Assembly (NCBI GenBank): GCA_029262175.1
Contig: JAJCZV010000197.1
Span: 1-60,024 of the forward strand
DNA from: Gemmatimonadota bacterium
GTDB lineage: Bacteria; Gemmatimonadota; Gemmatimonadetes; Palauibacterales; Palauibacteraceae
Direction: 5' to 3'
DNA length: 60,024 bases
The position numbers and the translations under genes were made by a program. Position 1 is the stretch's first letter, and each line of letters begins with the position of its first letter. This document shows, piece after piece, positions 43,769 to 51,868 of the stretch. Under the pieces are notes generated by a model. The model was not told the DNA's origin. It saw only the letters and a list, made by a program, of their open reading frames with translations, and made no database searches.

Positions 43769-44560
43769 ATGGATCATCTCGAGGTTGGCGCGCTGTGGCA
43801 GCGATCGGCGCAGGCTTGGACGTGCCTGGCGCGCGGCGGGTTCGATGTCTATCGCGATCTGGTCAACACGCCGGAGTTCCTGGAGATGCTCCCGGATGTG
43901 CAGGGCCAACAAGGTCTGGACATCGGCTGCGGAGAAGGACACAACACGCGGCTCGTTCGCGAGCGCGGGGCGTCAATGACGGCCGTCGATATCTCTCTCC
44001 CGTTCGCGCGCGCGGCGCGCGCCGGTGTGGCAGACCAAGATGAGGTGCTGCCGGTGGGCATCGCGTCGGCCCTCGAGCTCCCGTTTGCCGACGCGACGTT
44101 CGACTTCGCGACCGCGTTCATGAGCCTCCAAGACATCCCCGAAACGGAGCTGGCGCTCCAAGAAGCAGGTCGTGTCCTACGTCCTGGGGGCTTCCTTCAA
44201 TTCTCCATCTGTCACCCGTGCAGCGACACACCTCATCGCAAGCATGTGCGGAACCCAGACGGAACGGAAGTCGCGATCGAGATCGGCCGGTACTTCGAAG
44301 AAGATCCGATCGAAATCGTGGAATGGTTCTTTAGTGCCGCTCCGCCCGAGGCCCGCGAAGGTCTCGATCCGTTTAGACTTCCTCGAATCCATCGTACGCT
44401 CGCACGCTGGCTCAACGCGATCCTCGACGCAGGTCTGGTGCTCGAACGCTTTGGCGAGCCGGTCGCCGATGACGAGTTGTGCACAGCCCGACCGGAGGTC
44501 GCCGACACGCGGGTCGTCCCATACTTCCTGCACATTCGCTGTAGAAAACCCTCGGCGTGA
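43769..44560 (+). CDS. Class I SAM-dependent methyltransferase
   Basis: 263 residues. SAM-binding motif I LDIGCGEGHNTRLV, acidic motif II MTAVDIS, post-I VGIASALELPFADATFDFATAFMSLQDI, and motif III EAGRVLRPGGFLQFSICHP are in order. A C-terminal helix region follows (FFSAAPPEAREGLDPFRLPRIHRTLARWLNAILDAG, seen in part). The substrate is unknown. It lies between the S51 peptidase and the MFS gene, four bases before the latter. Confidence 0.93.
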   Translation: MDHLEVGALWQRSAQAWTCLARGGFDVYRDLVNTPEFLEMLPDVQGQQGLDIGCGEGHNTRLVRERGASMTAVDISLPFARAARAGVADQDEVLPVGIASALELPFADATFDFATAFMSLQDIPETELALQEAGRVLRPGGFLQFSICHPCSDTPHRKHVRNPDGTEVAIEIGRYFEEDPIEIVEWFFSAAPPEAREGLDPFRLPRIHRTLARWLNAILDAGLVLERFGEPVADDELCTARPEVADTRVVPYFLHIRCRKPSA

Positions 44561-44564
44561 CGCA

Positions 44565-45821
44565 GTGAAACGCCGCGGCCTGACCCTGCTCGCGCTGATT
44601 CTGGCCGGAGAAGCGGCCTTTCTTCTCCCCTTCGTACTCGTCCGCATCTTTCGTCCGACGTTCTTGGACGTGTTTGGCATCACGAACCTACAGCTCGGAA
44701 CCGCGTTTTCTCTCTACGGGGTCGTCGCCATGTTCGCGTACTTCGTGGGCGGCCCGCTGGCAGACCGATTTTCGGCCCGCCGGTTGATGACGGCGGCGCT
44801 GCTGACGACGGGGTTCGGCGGCGCGGTCCTCGCCGGCGTCCCGTCGCTCGACGTTCTCAAACTTCTCTACGCGTTTTGGGGCCTTACGACCATTCTACTC
44901 TTTTGGGCGGCCATCATTCGAGCCACCCGGGAGTGGGGGGGCGAGAGAAGTCAGGGGCGAGCGTACGGTTTTCTCGATGGTGGTCGCGGGTTGCTTGCCG
45001 CGCTTCTCGCCTCCATCACGGTCGCGATCTTCGCGTCGTTGCTCCCCGTGGATGTTCAGTCGGCCAGCCTGGAGGCGCGAGCGGCGGCGTTTAGTCAGAT
45101 CATTTGGATCTTCACGGGTCTTACGCTCGTGATCGCGCTGGTCGTTTGGTTCGCAGTGCCCGAGACGGAGTCAAGAGAGGAAACAGGACTCAGGCCAAAA
45201 CTCACATTGGATGGCGTCAAACGCGCCGCGCAGATGCCGGTGGTCTGGTTACACGCCGTGATCGTGGTTTGCGCCTACGCGGGGTACAAAGTGACCGATG
45301 ATTTCTCACTCTTTGCCCGCGACGCCCTCGGATATGATGAAGTTGCAGCGGCCGGTATCGGGGCGATGGCGTTTTGGGTGCGCCCGATCGCGGCGGTGGC
45401 GGCCGGATGGTTCAGCGATCGCCTTGACTCCTCGCGCGTCATCACGGTCGGGTTTGGATTGCTGGGCATTGGGAGCGTCGTGATCGCAACCGGCGCCGTA
45501 GTTCCCGGTGTGTACTGGATGTTGGTCGGAACCATCGTCGCTACGAGCGTTGGGATCTATGCGATCCGAGGGGTCTACTTTGCGCTGCTCAGCGAGGGCG
45601 CCGTGCCCCTTCCCATCACGGGCAGCGTGATCGGTGTCGTCTCGGTGATCGGCTTTACCCCGGATGTCTTCATGGGACCGCTCATGGGGTATCTGCTCGA
45701 TCGATCCCCCGGCGCGCTCGGCCACCAGCATGTCTTCGCGACGGTCGCAGGGTTCAGCGCGGTAGGCATCCTCGCCACGTTGACCTTCCGGCGAGTGTCC
45801 GCGAGGGCCCGCGCGATTTGA
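44565..45821 (+). CDS. Major facilitator superfamily transporter
   Basis: 418 residues with twelve predicted membrane segments. The loop motif after helix 2 is GGPLADRFSARRLM, and the same motif in the second half is AGWFSDRLDSSRVI; arginine in RATREWGGERSQGRAYGF lies in the 4-5 loop. The GTG at 44565 was chosen because it lies just after the methyltransferase stop and before the first helix; the frame continues upstream inside that gene. The exported or imported substrate is unknown. Confidence 0.91.
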   Translation: MKRRGLTLLALILAGEAAFLLPFVLVRIFRPTFLDVFGITNLQLGTAFSLYGVVAMFAYFVGGPLADRFSARRLMTAALLTTGFGGAVLAGVPSLDVLKLLYAFWGLTTILLFWAAIIRATREWGGERSQGRAYGFLDGGRGLLAALLASITVAIFASLLPVDVQSASLEARAAAFSQIIWIFTGLTLVIALVVWFAVPETESREETGLRPKLTLDGVKRAAQMPVVWLHAVIVVCAYAGYKVTDDFSLFARDALGYDEVAAAGIGAMAFWVRPIAAVAAGWFSDRLDSSRVITVGFGLLGIGSVVIATGAVVPGVYWMLVGTIVATSVGIYAIRGVYFALLSEGAVPLPITGSVIGVVSVIGFTPDVFMGPLMGYLLDRSPGALGHQHVFATVAGFSAVGILATLTFRRVSARARAI

Positions 45822-45836
45822 CGAGCATCGGGCGGC

Positions 45837-47006
45837 TCAGCTGCCGATTTGCACCGGTGTGTGGCTGAACGGTTGAGCCGCGCTTCCCGTTCCGAAGCCC
45901 CAGCAATACCCGGTTTGTCGGTCGGTCACCGCGCAGGAGGAAAAACGTCCGGCTGAGATCGTGACGAAGTCCACGAAGGAGTTATCGGGGGTCGCCAGGC
46001 TCGGCAGATTCTTCTTGCCCGGCTCGTTCGTGACTCTGCCGTCGCCCAGTTGGCCGAGGCCATCGCCGCCCCAACAATAGGCTTCTCCGTCCATCGTAAT
46101 CGCGCAGGTGTGCAGAGATCCGGCGCTGATGTCGAGAAACCGAAGCTCTGTCGCCACCGCGACCGGGGGACTGCCCAGCGGGTCCTGATCGAAGGTGCCG
46201 TCACCGAGTTGGCCCTCGGTGTTCTCTCCAAAACAGAACGCCTCTCCGTCGGCCGTGAGGCCACAGGCATGGCGTTCCCCTACCGAAAAGCGGTCGAAGA
46301 CAGGTGTCGAGGCGACTTGCTGAAGGGTCCCACCCCACCCTCCTCCCCAACAGTGAACGCCATCGGCCAGGTCGATCGCGCACGTTTGAAGCCCCCCCGC
46401 ATCGACTCGTTTGAACTTGGTGCCGTCCGCGAGCGCGACGGGTGACACGCTGAACGTGTCCGGGTGCGCCAGCAGCTGTTGGAAACCGTTCGAGCCCCAG
46501 CAGTAGAGCTCTTCATCGGTAGAGATCGCGCACGAATGAACGCCGCCAGCCGTGATATCGAGAAACGATAGGGGGGTGTCGATCGCCGTCGGAATCAGGC
46601 GAGCCTCCGAGGTCCCGTCTCCGAGCCGGCCGGACGTGTTCTCGCCCCAGCACCACCCTTGTCCACCGAACAGGCCGGTGGTGATCCCGCAGGAATGCGA
46701 ACTGAGATCGAGCTTCTCGAAGATCTGGGGTCCCTGCACCCGTACGGGCGACTCGCTCTCGGTCAGAGTACCGTCGCCGAGGTCCCCGCCCGACCCCCAA
46801 CACAACGCCACGCCACCGTTTACGAGCGCGCAACCGTGCGTGTTGCCCGCGAGCGCCTGACGAAACGTGACACTGGATTGGTTACCGGAACCAGGGCCCG
46901 TGGTGCCGCCCGCAGTGACGGACTCGAAGCACCCGTAAAAGCTCAGGGGAAGCGCCCATACGGCAATCCAGCGTTGCCCTCGCGACAAAAACGGTCCTCG
47001 TAACAT
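45837..47006 (-). CDS. Lipoprotein with RCC1-type repeats
   Basis: 389 residues. Lipobox LSFYGC (Cys about 26), then six or seven RCC1-like repeats of about 50 residues, each with the pattern hxCAhxxxxxxxCWGxxxxGxLGDG (for example HGCALVNGGVALCWGSGG, HSCAISTDEELYCWGSN, HACGLTADGEAFCFGENTEGQLGDG and HTCAITMDGEAYCWGGDG). The paired cysteines in each blade are typical of secreted bacterial RCC1 proteins. A seven-bladed propeller; function unknown, probably surface-exposed binding. Confidence 0.88.
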   Translation of the reverse strand: MLRGPFLSRGQRWIAVWALPLSFYGCFESVTAGGTTGPGSGNQSSVTFRQALAGNTHGCALVNGGVALCWGSGGDLGDGTLTESESPVRVQGPQIFEKLDLSSHSCGITTGLFGGQGWCWGENTSGRLGDGTSEARLIPTAIDTPLSFLDITAGGVHSCAISTDEELYCWGSNGFQQLLAHPDTFSVSPVALADGTKFKRVDAGGLQTCAIDLADGVHCWGGGWGGTLQQVASTPVFDRFSVGERHACGLTADGEAFCFGENTEGQLGDGTFDQDPLGSPPVAVATELRFLDISAGSLHTCAITMDGEAYCWGGDGLGQLGDGRVTNEPGKKNLPSLATPDNSFVDFVTISAGRFSSCAVTDRQTGYCWGFGTGSAAQPFSHTPVQIGS

Positions 47007-47065
47007 GCGTGAAATAGAGCGGGCCGAGGCAAAGTCAGCCAGTCCGATCGTCGGTTTTGGGCGAC

Positions 47066-47836
47066 CTATCCCGACGTCGCTACTTCGCTCCGAGCCCGGC
47101 GTGTACGGGGTTGCCGCGGCTCATTGAACTTCCGCCGGTAGCGGGTTTCGAGGATGTAGCTGGCGGGAATGCCGATCGCGGCCGGTAGCACCCAGGGGAG
47201 CACCTGCCAGAGACCGGGAAGGTCGAGCGTGATGAATCTGGCCGACCCGAAGACCAAGAACGCCGTATGAAAGGCGATCCCAGCCCCGATCATGTTCCCC
47301 ATATGAGAATAGAACCACCACATTCGTTCGCTCGGCGGCTTGTTCATGTGGGAAAGCATCTGTACACCCTGTTGGACTCCGACCGGGCTGAGCGCCAGGA
47401 GCACCACGGAGACATCAGACCACAGCAGCAGCGCGTAGAGAATCACGCAGGCGCTTCCAAGAATACTGAGCACCGCCAACGCCATGTGGGCGGGCGTGCG
47501 AAGCGCTGACGGATCCTTCTTGACCTGTACCGACCGAACGGCATGATGGGCCGCCGTGTATGTGACCAGCCCGAGGTATGCCAAGAAGAGGAGGAAGGCG
47601 AACTCCTCGCGGTTGTCGGCGAGCCGCGCACCATTCAACAAACCCAATGTCAATCGCCCGGTGGCGTTGAAGATTGCGCTCCCGCCCACGATGTAAGCGG
47701 ACCACTTGAACACCGTGCCCGCCCGGACGTGGGTCTGCCCGCCCTTCTTAGCCCAAGCCGGGATCCAGAATGCGACGAGACCGGTAAAGCCGACCACGAT
47801 ATGCACCCATCGAATCGAATCGAAAACAGATTCCAT
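47066..47836 (-). CDS. Multi-pass membrane protein, co-transcribed with PadR
   Basis: 256 residues with seven predicted membrane segments (about 8-26, 42-62, 78-98, 118-140, 145-160, 180-203, 212-232) and a basic C-terminal tail. Several histidines lie at helix ends (IRWVHIVVG, YTAAHHAV, YSHMGNMIG), which could bind haem or metal, but no family was recognised. Its ATG overlaps the stop of the PadR gene (TAATG), so it is the likely target of that regulator. Confidence 0.8.
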   Translation of the reverse strand: MESVFDSIRWVHIVVGFTGLVAFWIPAWAKKGGQTHVRAGTVFKWSAYIVGGSAIFNATGRLTLGLLNGARLADNREEFAFLLFLAYLGLVTYTAAHHAVRSVQVKKDPSALRTPAHMALAVLSILGSACVILYALLLWSDVSVVLLALSPVGVQQGVQMLSHMNKPPSERMWWFYSHMGNMIGAGIAFHTAFLVFGSARFITLDLPGLWQVLPWVLPAAIGIPASYILETRYRRKFNEPRQPRTRRARSEVATSG

Positions 47837-48459
47837 TACGCACCTCTCTCTGCGGTCATTCGCGGCCGTACTTTCTTCGTGCCACTCGCCTCCGGCTCCG
47901 GACTCGCTCCCGGCGATCGTCGATCGAGGGCTGCAATCATTTCATCGCACCACGCGAGGCGAGCTCGGACGACGTGTAGTCCTGCGCGTAGCGCGGCGTA
48001 GTGGTGAAACTCGACGTCGGAAGTCTCATCCGGACCCGAGCAGTCATCTTCGAAGTACGTCCCGATCGATTCGAAGCGTTCGAGTTGTGCGGTCAGCTCT
48101 CGCCGCAGGGACTCAAAAAAACGGTGCGACACGGGGGCCTCGCCCAAGTGTCCCAGGAAGTAAAGCTGAGCCACGTAAGGCAAGCGGACGCTCTTGACCT
48201 CCGGTTCGGAACGCAGCCACTCCCGGAGGGCCGCGTCGCCTTGCGGAGTCCGGGTGTAGACTCGCCGTTTGGGGCCACGCGTCGAAGCGGCCTCGCTCGA
48301 ACGCAGGAATCCCCGGGCCTCCAGTCGCCGGAGAGCGGGGTAGATCTGGCTCAGCTCCGCGAACCAGAACATACGAGCGCTCGCCTCGAACTCTCCGCCC
48401 AGGTCATAGCCTGACGCCGGTTCGTCCAACATTCCCAGCAGGATGTTTTCCAGACTCAC
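47836..48459 (-). CDS. PadR-family regulator with C-terminal helical domain
   Basis: 207 residues. The winged-helix domain is seen in LENILLGMLDEPASGYDLGGEFE, FWFAELSQIYPALRRLEARGFL and RRVYTRTPQGDAALREWL, and the C-terminal coiled domain in YVAQLYFLGHLGEAP onward, as in AphA/PadR-type regulators that bind small ligands. GTG 48459 has AAGGAGG five bases upstream. It is followed by its probable target membrane gene, and its own promoter carries a matching operator at 48474-48509, so it probably represses itself. Confidence 0.91.
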   Translation of the reverse strand: MSLENILLGMLDEPASGYDLGGEFEASARMFWFAELSQIYPALRRLEARGFLRSSEAASTRGPKRRVYTRTPQGDAALREWLRSEPEVKSVRLPYVAQLYFLGHLGEAPVSHRFFESLRRELTAQLERFESIGTYFEDDCSGPDETSDVEFHHYAALRAGLHVVRARLAWCDEMIAALDRRSPGASPEPEASGTKKVRPRMTAERGA

Positions 48460-48473
48460 GCGTGCCTCCTTGC

Positions 48474-48515
48474 ACTATATATAGATTAGTATAGCAGTTT
48501 TTATATAGTAAACAA
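48474..48515 (-). promoter_or_regulatory. Promoter and PadR operator of the padR-membrane protein operon
   Basis: On the minus strand TTGTTT (48515-48510) and TATACT (48493-48488) are separated by 16 bases, a good sigma-70 promoter. It is flanked by an exact inverted repeat, ACTATATA (48474-48481 on the plus strand) and TATATAGT (48502-48509), 20 bases apart. The region is the most AT-rich in the window. The repeat overlaps the spacer and the space after the -10, as expected of a repressor site for the adjacent padR. Confidence 0.7.
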
Positions 48516-48568
48516 GAGCAAAGCGGTTAGGCTCTTTCGCCGCCGGGCGCGCCCTGACACCCTTCTGC

Positions 48569-49909
48569 ATGAATGGCGAAAAAATGCTGAGCTTCAGGGC
48601 TATCTTGGGGCCGAGTGGAATCGAAGCTGATCGGACCCTCGAGATCGGTGCGGACGGGTCGATTCTCGCCATCCGAGCGGGCGGCCCGCCCTACGATGGA
48701 TTCCTGGCTCTACCGGGGATGACCAACGCGCACTCGCACGTTTTTCAGCGGGCCCTCTCCGGGATGGGGGAGGCCGCGCGCGGGGAGGACTCCTTCTGGA
48801 GCTGGCGGGAGGCGATGTATCGGCTCGCGGCGGTGATCACGGCCGAGCAACTCTACGACATTGCGAGGCACGCCTACTCTGAGATGCTTCGCGGCGGCTT
48901 CACTCGAGTGGTGGAGTTCCATTACCTCCACCATGGCCCAGGCGCCATGCGCGGGCCGGAGATGACGGACGCTGTCGTGCGCGCGGCGGCGGACGTGGGA
49001 CTCCCACTGACGCTGCTACCGGTCTACTACCGTACCGCCGGTTTCGATCAGTCTCCGGCCACCGATGCGCAGGCACGTTTCGCCTTCGCATCGGTCGACG
49101 AGTTTCTCGTGGCTCTGGAGGAACTCGGGGATCACGCGGGAGGCGTCGCGCCGCACTCGCTGCGAGCGGCACCGGCGGAAGATCTCCCCGCGCTCATCGA
49201 AGGGGCGGACGCGGTGCTCGGCGTTGGTCACCCCGTCCACATCCACGTGAGCGAGCAGGAGCGCGAAGTCGCGGAGTGTCTCGAACGGTTCGGGCAGACG
49301 CCGATCGAGCTCTTGGCGAACACGGTTGCGATGAACGAGCGCTGGAACTTGGTCCATGCGACCCATGCCACGGTGACGGAACGAAGCCACCTGCGCGAAG
49401 CCGGTACGTCGATCGTCCTTTGTCCGCTCACGGAGTCGTATCTCGGAGACGGAACGTTCGAGGCCCGAGAGCATTTCGTCGCCGGCGGCTTCGCGGCGGT
49501 CGGGACCGATGCGAATACGCGGCTCTCTGCGGTAGACGAACTCCGGTGTCTCGAATACGGACAGCGTTTGCGCGATCGACGACGGGCCCGACTGGCCAAC
49601 GATCAGGGGTTGGGAGGGTCCCTTTGGGGCTGGGCGGCGGCCGGAGGGAGCCGCGCCGCCGGCATGGACGCTGGACGACTCGAGAACGGGGCCCCGGCCG
49701 ACCTCGTGGTGCTCGATCAAAAGGGCCCCGCCATCCTTGGACATGGGGTTGAAACCGCATTGGACGCGTGGCTCGTTGGCGGCGACGATCGCGATATCGG
49801 CGCCGTCTACGTCCGGGGCGAGCGGCGGGTCGAGCGCGGGGTCGTTCAAGGCGAAGCCGACCTCAAGAGCGCCTTTACCCGGGCGATGAACGCCGTGTGG
49901 TCGACCTGA
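48569..49909 (+). CDS. hutF: Formimidoylglutamate deiminase (HutF-type amidohydrolase)
   Basis: 446 residues. The N-terminal part carries GMTNAHSHVFQRALSGMGE and DSFWSWREAMYRLA, which is the hallmark of HutF, followed by EFHYLHHGP, VAPHSLRA, HIHVSEQEREV, LVHATHAT and AAVGTDANTRLSAVDELRCLEYGQRL (metal ligands of the amidohydrolase fold). It removes ammonia from N-formimino-L-glutamate in histidine breakdown. No other hut gene is in the window. ATG 48569 was taken; ATG 48584 is close. Expression may be divergent from the padR promoter. Confidence 0.92.
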   Translation: MNGEKMLSFRAILGPSGIEADRTLEIGADGSILAIRAGGPPYDGFLALPGMTNAHSHVFQRALSGMGEAARGEDSFWSWREAMYRLAAVITAEQLYDIARHAYSEMLRGGFTRVVEFHYLHHGPGAMRGPEMTDAVVRAAADVGLPLTLLPVYYRTAGFDQSPATDAQARFAFASVDEFLVALEELGDHAGGVAPHSLRAAPAEDLPALIEGADAVLGVGHPVHIHVSEQEREVAECLERFGQTPIELLANTVAMNERWNLVHATHATVTERSHLREAGTSIVLCPLTESYLGDGTFEAREHFVAGGFAAVGTDANTRLSAVDELRCLEYGQRLRDRRRARLANDQGLGGSLWGWAAAGGSRAAGMDAGRLENGAPADLVVLDQKGPAILGHGVETALDAWLVGGDDRDIGAVYVRGERRVERGVVQGEADLKSAFTRAMNAVWST

Positions 49910-49917
49910 TGCAAAAC

Positions 49918-49940
49918 GGGCCGGTCAACGTGACCGGCCC
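49918..49940. terminator. Perfect hairpin between convergent hutF and aldolase genes
   Basis: GGGCCGGTCA (49918-49927), loop ACG, TGACCGGCCC (49931-49940): ten perfect base pairs, nine bases after the hutF stop. On the minus strand it is followed by GTTTTGC, so it may act mainly for the aldolase gene read from the other side, or for both. Confidence 0.7.
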
Positions 49941-49983
49941 GGCTCCTAGCGCGTCGCGGTGCGGGACAATGGACGGCCCCCGC

Positions 49984-51018
49984 CTAGGCGGCGGCCTGTT
50001 CGAGCTCCGTCGACCAGCGGCCTTCGGTCGCGAGACCATTCATCTCCGCTCGGTGCGTAAACGCGGCCTGCGCCGCGCCCACATTCTCGGGACTCCCACG
50101 CCACGCTTGCAGCGGAGCCGCTTGAAGCGCCCGACCGTAGGAGAAGGTGAGGTTCCAGGGCAGATCGTAGCCGGCGTTCATGGCGTTCAAGTTCGCCGTC
50201 GCGTCGACATCGGACTGGCCGCCGGAAAGAAACACGACGCTCGGGACCGCGGAGGGCACCGTTCGCTTGAGGCAGCGCACCGTTTTCTCCGCCACTTCTT
50301 CGACAGCGGCCTGATCCGCGCACAGCTTCCCCGACAAAACCATGTTGGGTTTGAGCACGGATCCCTCGAGCAGGACGCGTTGGTGATAGAGGGCCATGTA
50401 GACCTGCTTGAGCGTGGCCTCAGTGACCTCGAAGCAGCGGTCGATGTCGTGGTCGCCATCCATCAGCACCTCGGGCTCGACGATCGGGACCAACCCTTGT
50501 TCCTGGCTGAGCGCGGCCATGCGAGCCAGCGCGTGCGCGTTGGCACCGATGCAGTAGGAGCTCGGGATCGAGCGGTCTCCCCCGCGTCCGATATCGATGA
50601 CCGCGCGCCACTTCGTGAACCTGGCGCCGAGTTCATAGTACTCCGCGAGTCGCCCGCGTAGACCGTCGAGGCCTTCGGTGACTGTCTCCCCGGGTGCGCC
50701 GGCGAGGTCCTGAGCTCCCTTGTCGATCTTGATGCCCGGAATGGCGCCGGCGTCGGTAATGAGCTGGGCCAGTGGGGTCCCATCCGCAGCGGATTGTCGG
50801 AGCGTTTCGTCGAAGAGGATCACGCCGGAGATGCGGTCACGCAACGCATTGTCGGCCCGAAACAGCATCTCTCGGTAGTCGCGTCGACTGGTCTCCGTCG
50901 ACTCGACGCCGATGCCGTCAAACCGCTTCTTTATGGTCCCGGAACTCTCATCCGCGGCCAGAATCCCCTTGCCCTTGGCTCCCATCGCCTCTGCGACCTG
51001 GACAAGCTGCTGGTGCAT
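49984..51018 (-). CDS. Class I fructose-bisphosphate aldolase
   Basis: 344 residues. The class I (Schiff base) aldolase signatures are clear: KGKGILAADESSGTIKKRF, EYYELGARFTKWRAVIDIG, VPIVEPEVLMDGDHD, and VLLEGSVLKPNMVLSG with the reactive lysine in LKPN, then VFLSGGQSDVDATANLNAMN. It works in glycolysis/gluconeogenesis. ATG 51018 has GGAGGGG upstream; a longer start lies at 51102 without similarity. Convergent with hutF. Confidence 0.95.
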   Translation of the reverse strand: MHQQLVQVAEAMGAKGKGILAADESSGTIKKRFDGIGVESTETSRRDYREMLFRADNALRDRISGVILFDETLRQSAADGTPLAQLITDAGAIPGIKIDKGAQDLAGAPGETVTEGLDGLRGRLAEYYELGARFTKWRAVIDIGRGGDRSIPSSYCIGANAHALARMAALSQEQGLVPIVEPEVLMDGDHDIDRCFEVTEATLKQVYMALYHQRVLLEGSVLKPNMVLSGKLCADQAAVEEVAEKTVRCLKRTVPSAVPSVVFLSGGQSDVDATANLNAMNAGYDLPWNLTFSYGRALQAAPLQAWRGSPENVGAAQAAFTHRAEMNGLATEGRWSTELEQAAA

Positions 51019-51129
51019 GGTCCCCTCCGATGATCTTGGAACGTCTCGAATTTGCGTATTGCACTGCACACCCAGTGCCTTCGCCCCGCGGGGCGGAGCC
51101 ACGTCATTGCAAGAATGATTCTAGGGCGC

Positions 51130-51179
51130 AAAAAAACGGGGCGAAAGCTCCGCCGTTCCTGGCCGAAGGATTCGCCCCG
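51130..51179 (-). terminator. Intrinsic terminator of the lipoprotein gene
   Basis: On the minus strand CGGGGCGAA (51179-51171) pairs exactly with TTCGCCCCG (51145-51137) and is followed at once by seven T (51136-51130). It lies 51 bases after the lipoprotein stop at 51230 and before the aldolase start at 51018, so it separates the two same-strand genes. Confidence 0.88.
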
Positions 51180-51229
51180 CTCCTGCGGAACCGTCTCGGG
51201 CGCGGCTGCGCCGCCGGTTTCGCTCCGAT

Positions 51230-51637
51230 CTAGGTCGGACCCGCCGACACCTCTTCCAGGACCCAGGTCAGAGCAGCGACTGGCGACGCCGTCTGATCGA
51301 AGATCGTCTTATCGACCAACGGCCCTGGCATGTCTCCCTCGAGGTGCTGAGCCATGAGGTCATAGCACCCGGCTTCGACCGTGAAGTCCTTGGTCGTTCC
51401 CACCGAGATCACACCATTGAGTGGATCGAGCGGCAGAAGGTCGGGCCCGAAGTCCGTCGTGCCGCAGGTGCGCACTCGGAAAAACAAGACGGCGCCCATC
51501 AGATTGTTCGTCACCCGAATCGTCGAGGGATTAACGAACGTCTGGGTCGGATCGACCGTGTTATCTCCGCACGCCGCGATGGGCAGCAACACGGCCCCGA
51601 GAACGAACAGTTTCAACAACTTGCGCTTGAGCAACAT
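51230..51637 (-). CDS. Hypothetical small lipoprotein
   Basis: 135 residues. Signal LKLFVLGAVLLPIAACG with lipobox Cys 23, then a beta-rich region: STIRVTNNLMGAVLFFRVRTCG, FGPDLLPLDPLNGVISVG and FTVEAGCYDLMAQHLEG. It carries a cysteine pair (TCG and AGCYD). GGAGG lies before the ATG. A hairpin repeat at 51657-51678 lies upstream and an intrinsic terminator downstream, so it is a single-gene unit. Function unknown. Confidence 0.75.
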   Translation of the reverse strand: MLLKRKLLKLFVLGAVLLPIAACGDNTVDPTQTFVNPSTIRVTNNLMGAVLFFRVRTCGTTDFGPDLLPLDPLNGVISVGTTKDFTVEAGCYDLMAQHLEGDMPGPLVDKTIFDQTASPVAALTWVLEEVSAGPT

Positions 51638-51656
51638 GTAATCCTCCGTGGCGCAC

Positions 51657-51678
51657 GCAGCGGGCTTCAGCCCGCTGC
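51657..51678. repeat. REP-like perfect palindrome upstream of the lipoprotein gene
   Basis: GCAGCGGGCT TC AGCCCGCTGC: ten perfect pairs with a two-base centre. It is 20 to 41 bases upstream of the lipoprotein start codon, just before its Shine-Dalgarno. The sequence type (AGCGGGCTtcAGCCCGCT) is reminiscent of REP-like dispersed palindromes of other GC-rich bacteria; only one copy was noticed here. Confidence 0.6.
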
Positions 51679-51868
51679 GAGTCGCCTAAAGTAGCCTGTT
51701 ACACTGAAGATACGTCCTACTCCCGCTCAGGCCAGCCGGGGGGCGGTCCGCATCGGGACGGCGGAACTCGACCGCCGGCCGTGTGGTCCTCAGCGAATAA
51801 TAGTACGTTTGAACCGGCCGGCGCGTTCCAGCCACCCGATTTCTATGTGATAACGTGCGAACCCATCC

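Noticed and set aside
49768..50661. 297-codon plus-strand frame opposite the class I aldolase gene
   Set aside because: Antisense to a highly conserved enzyme, no motif or start context.
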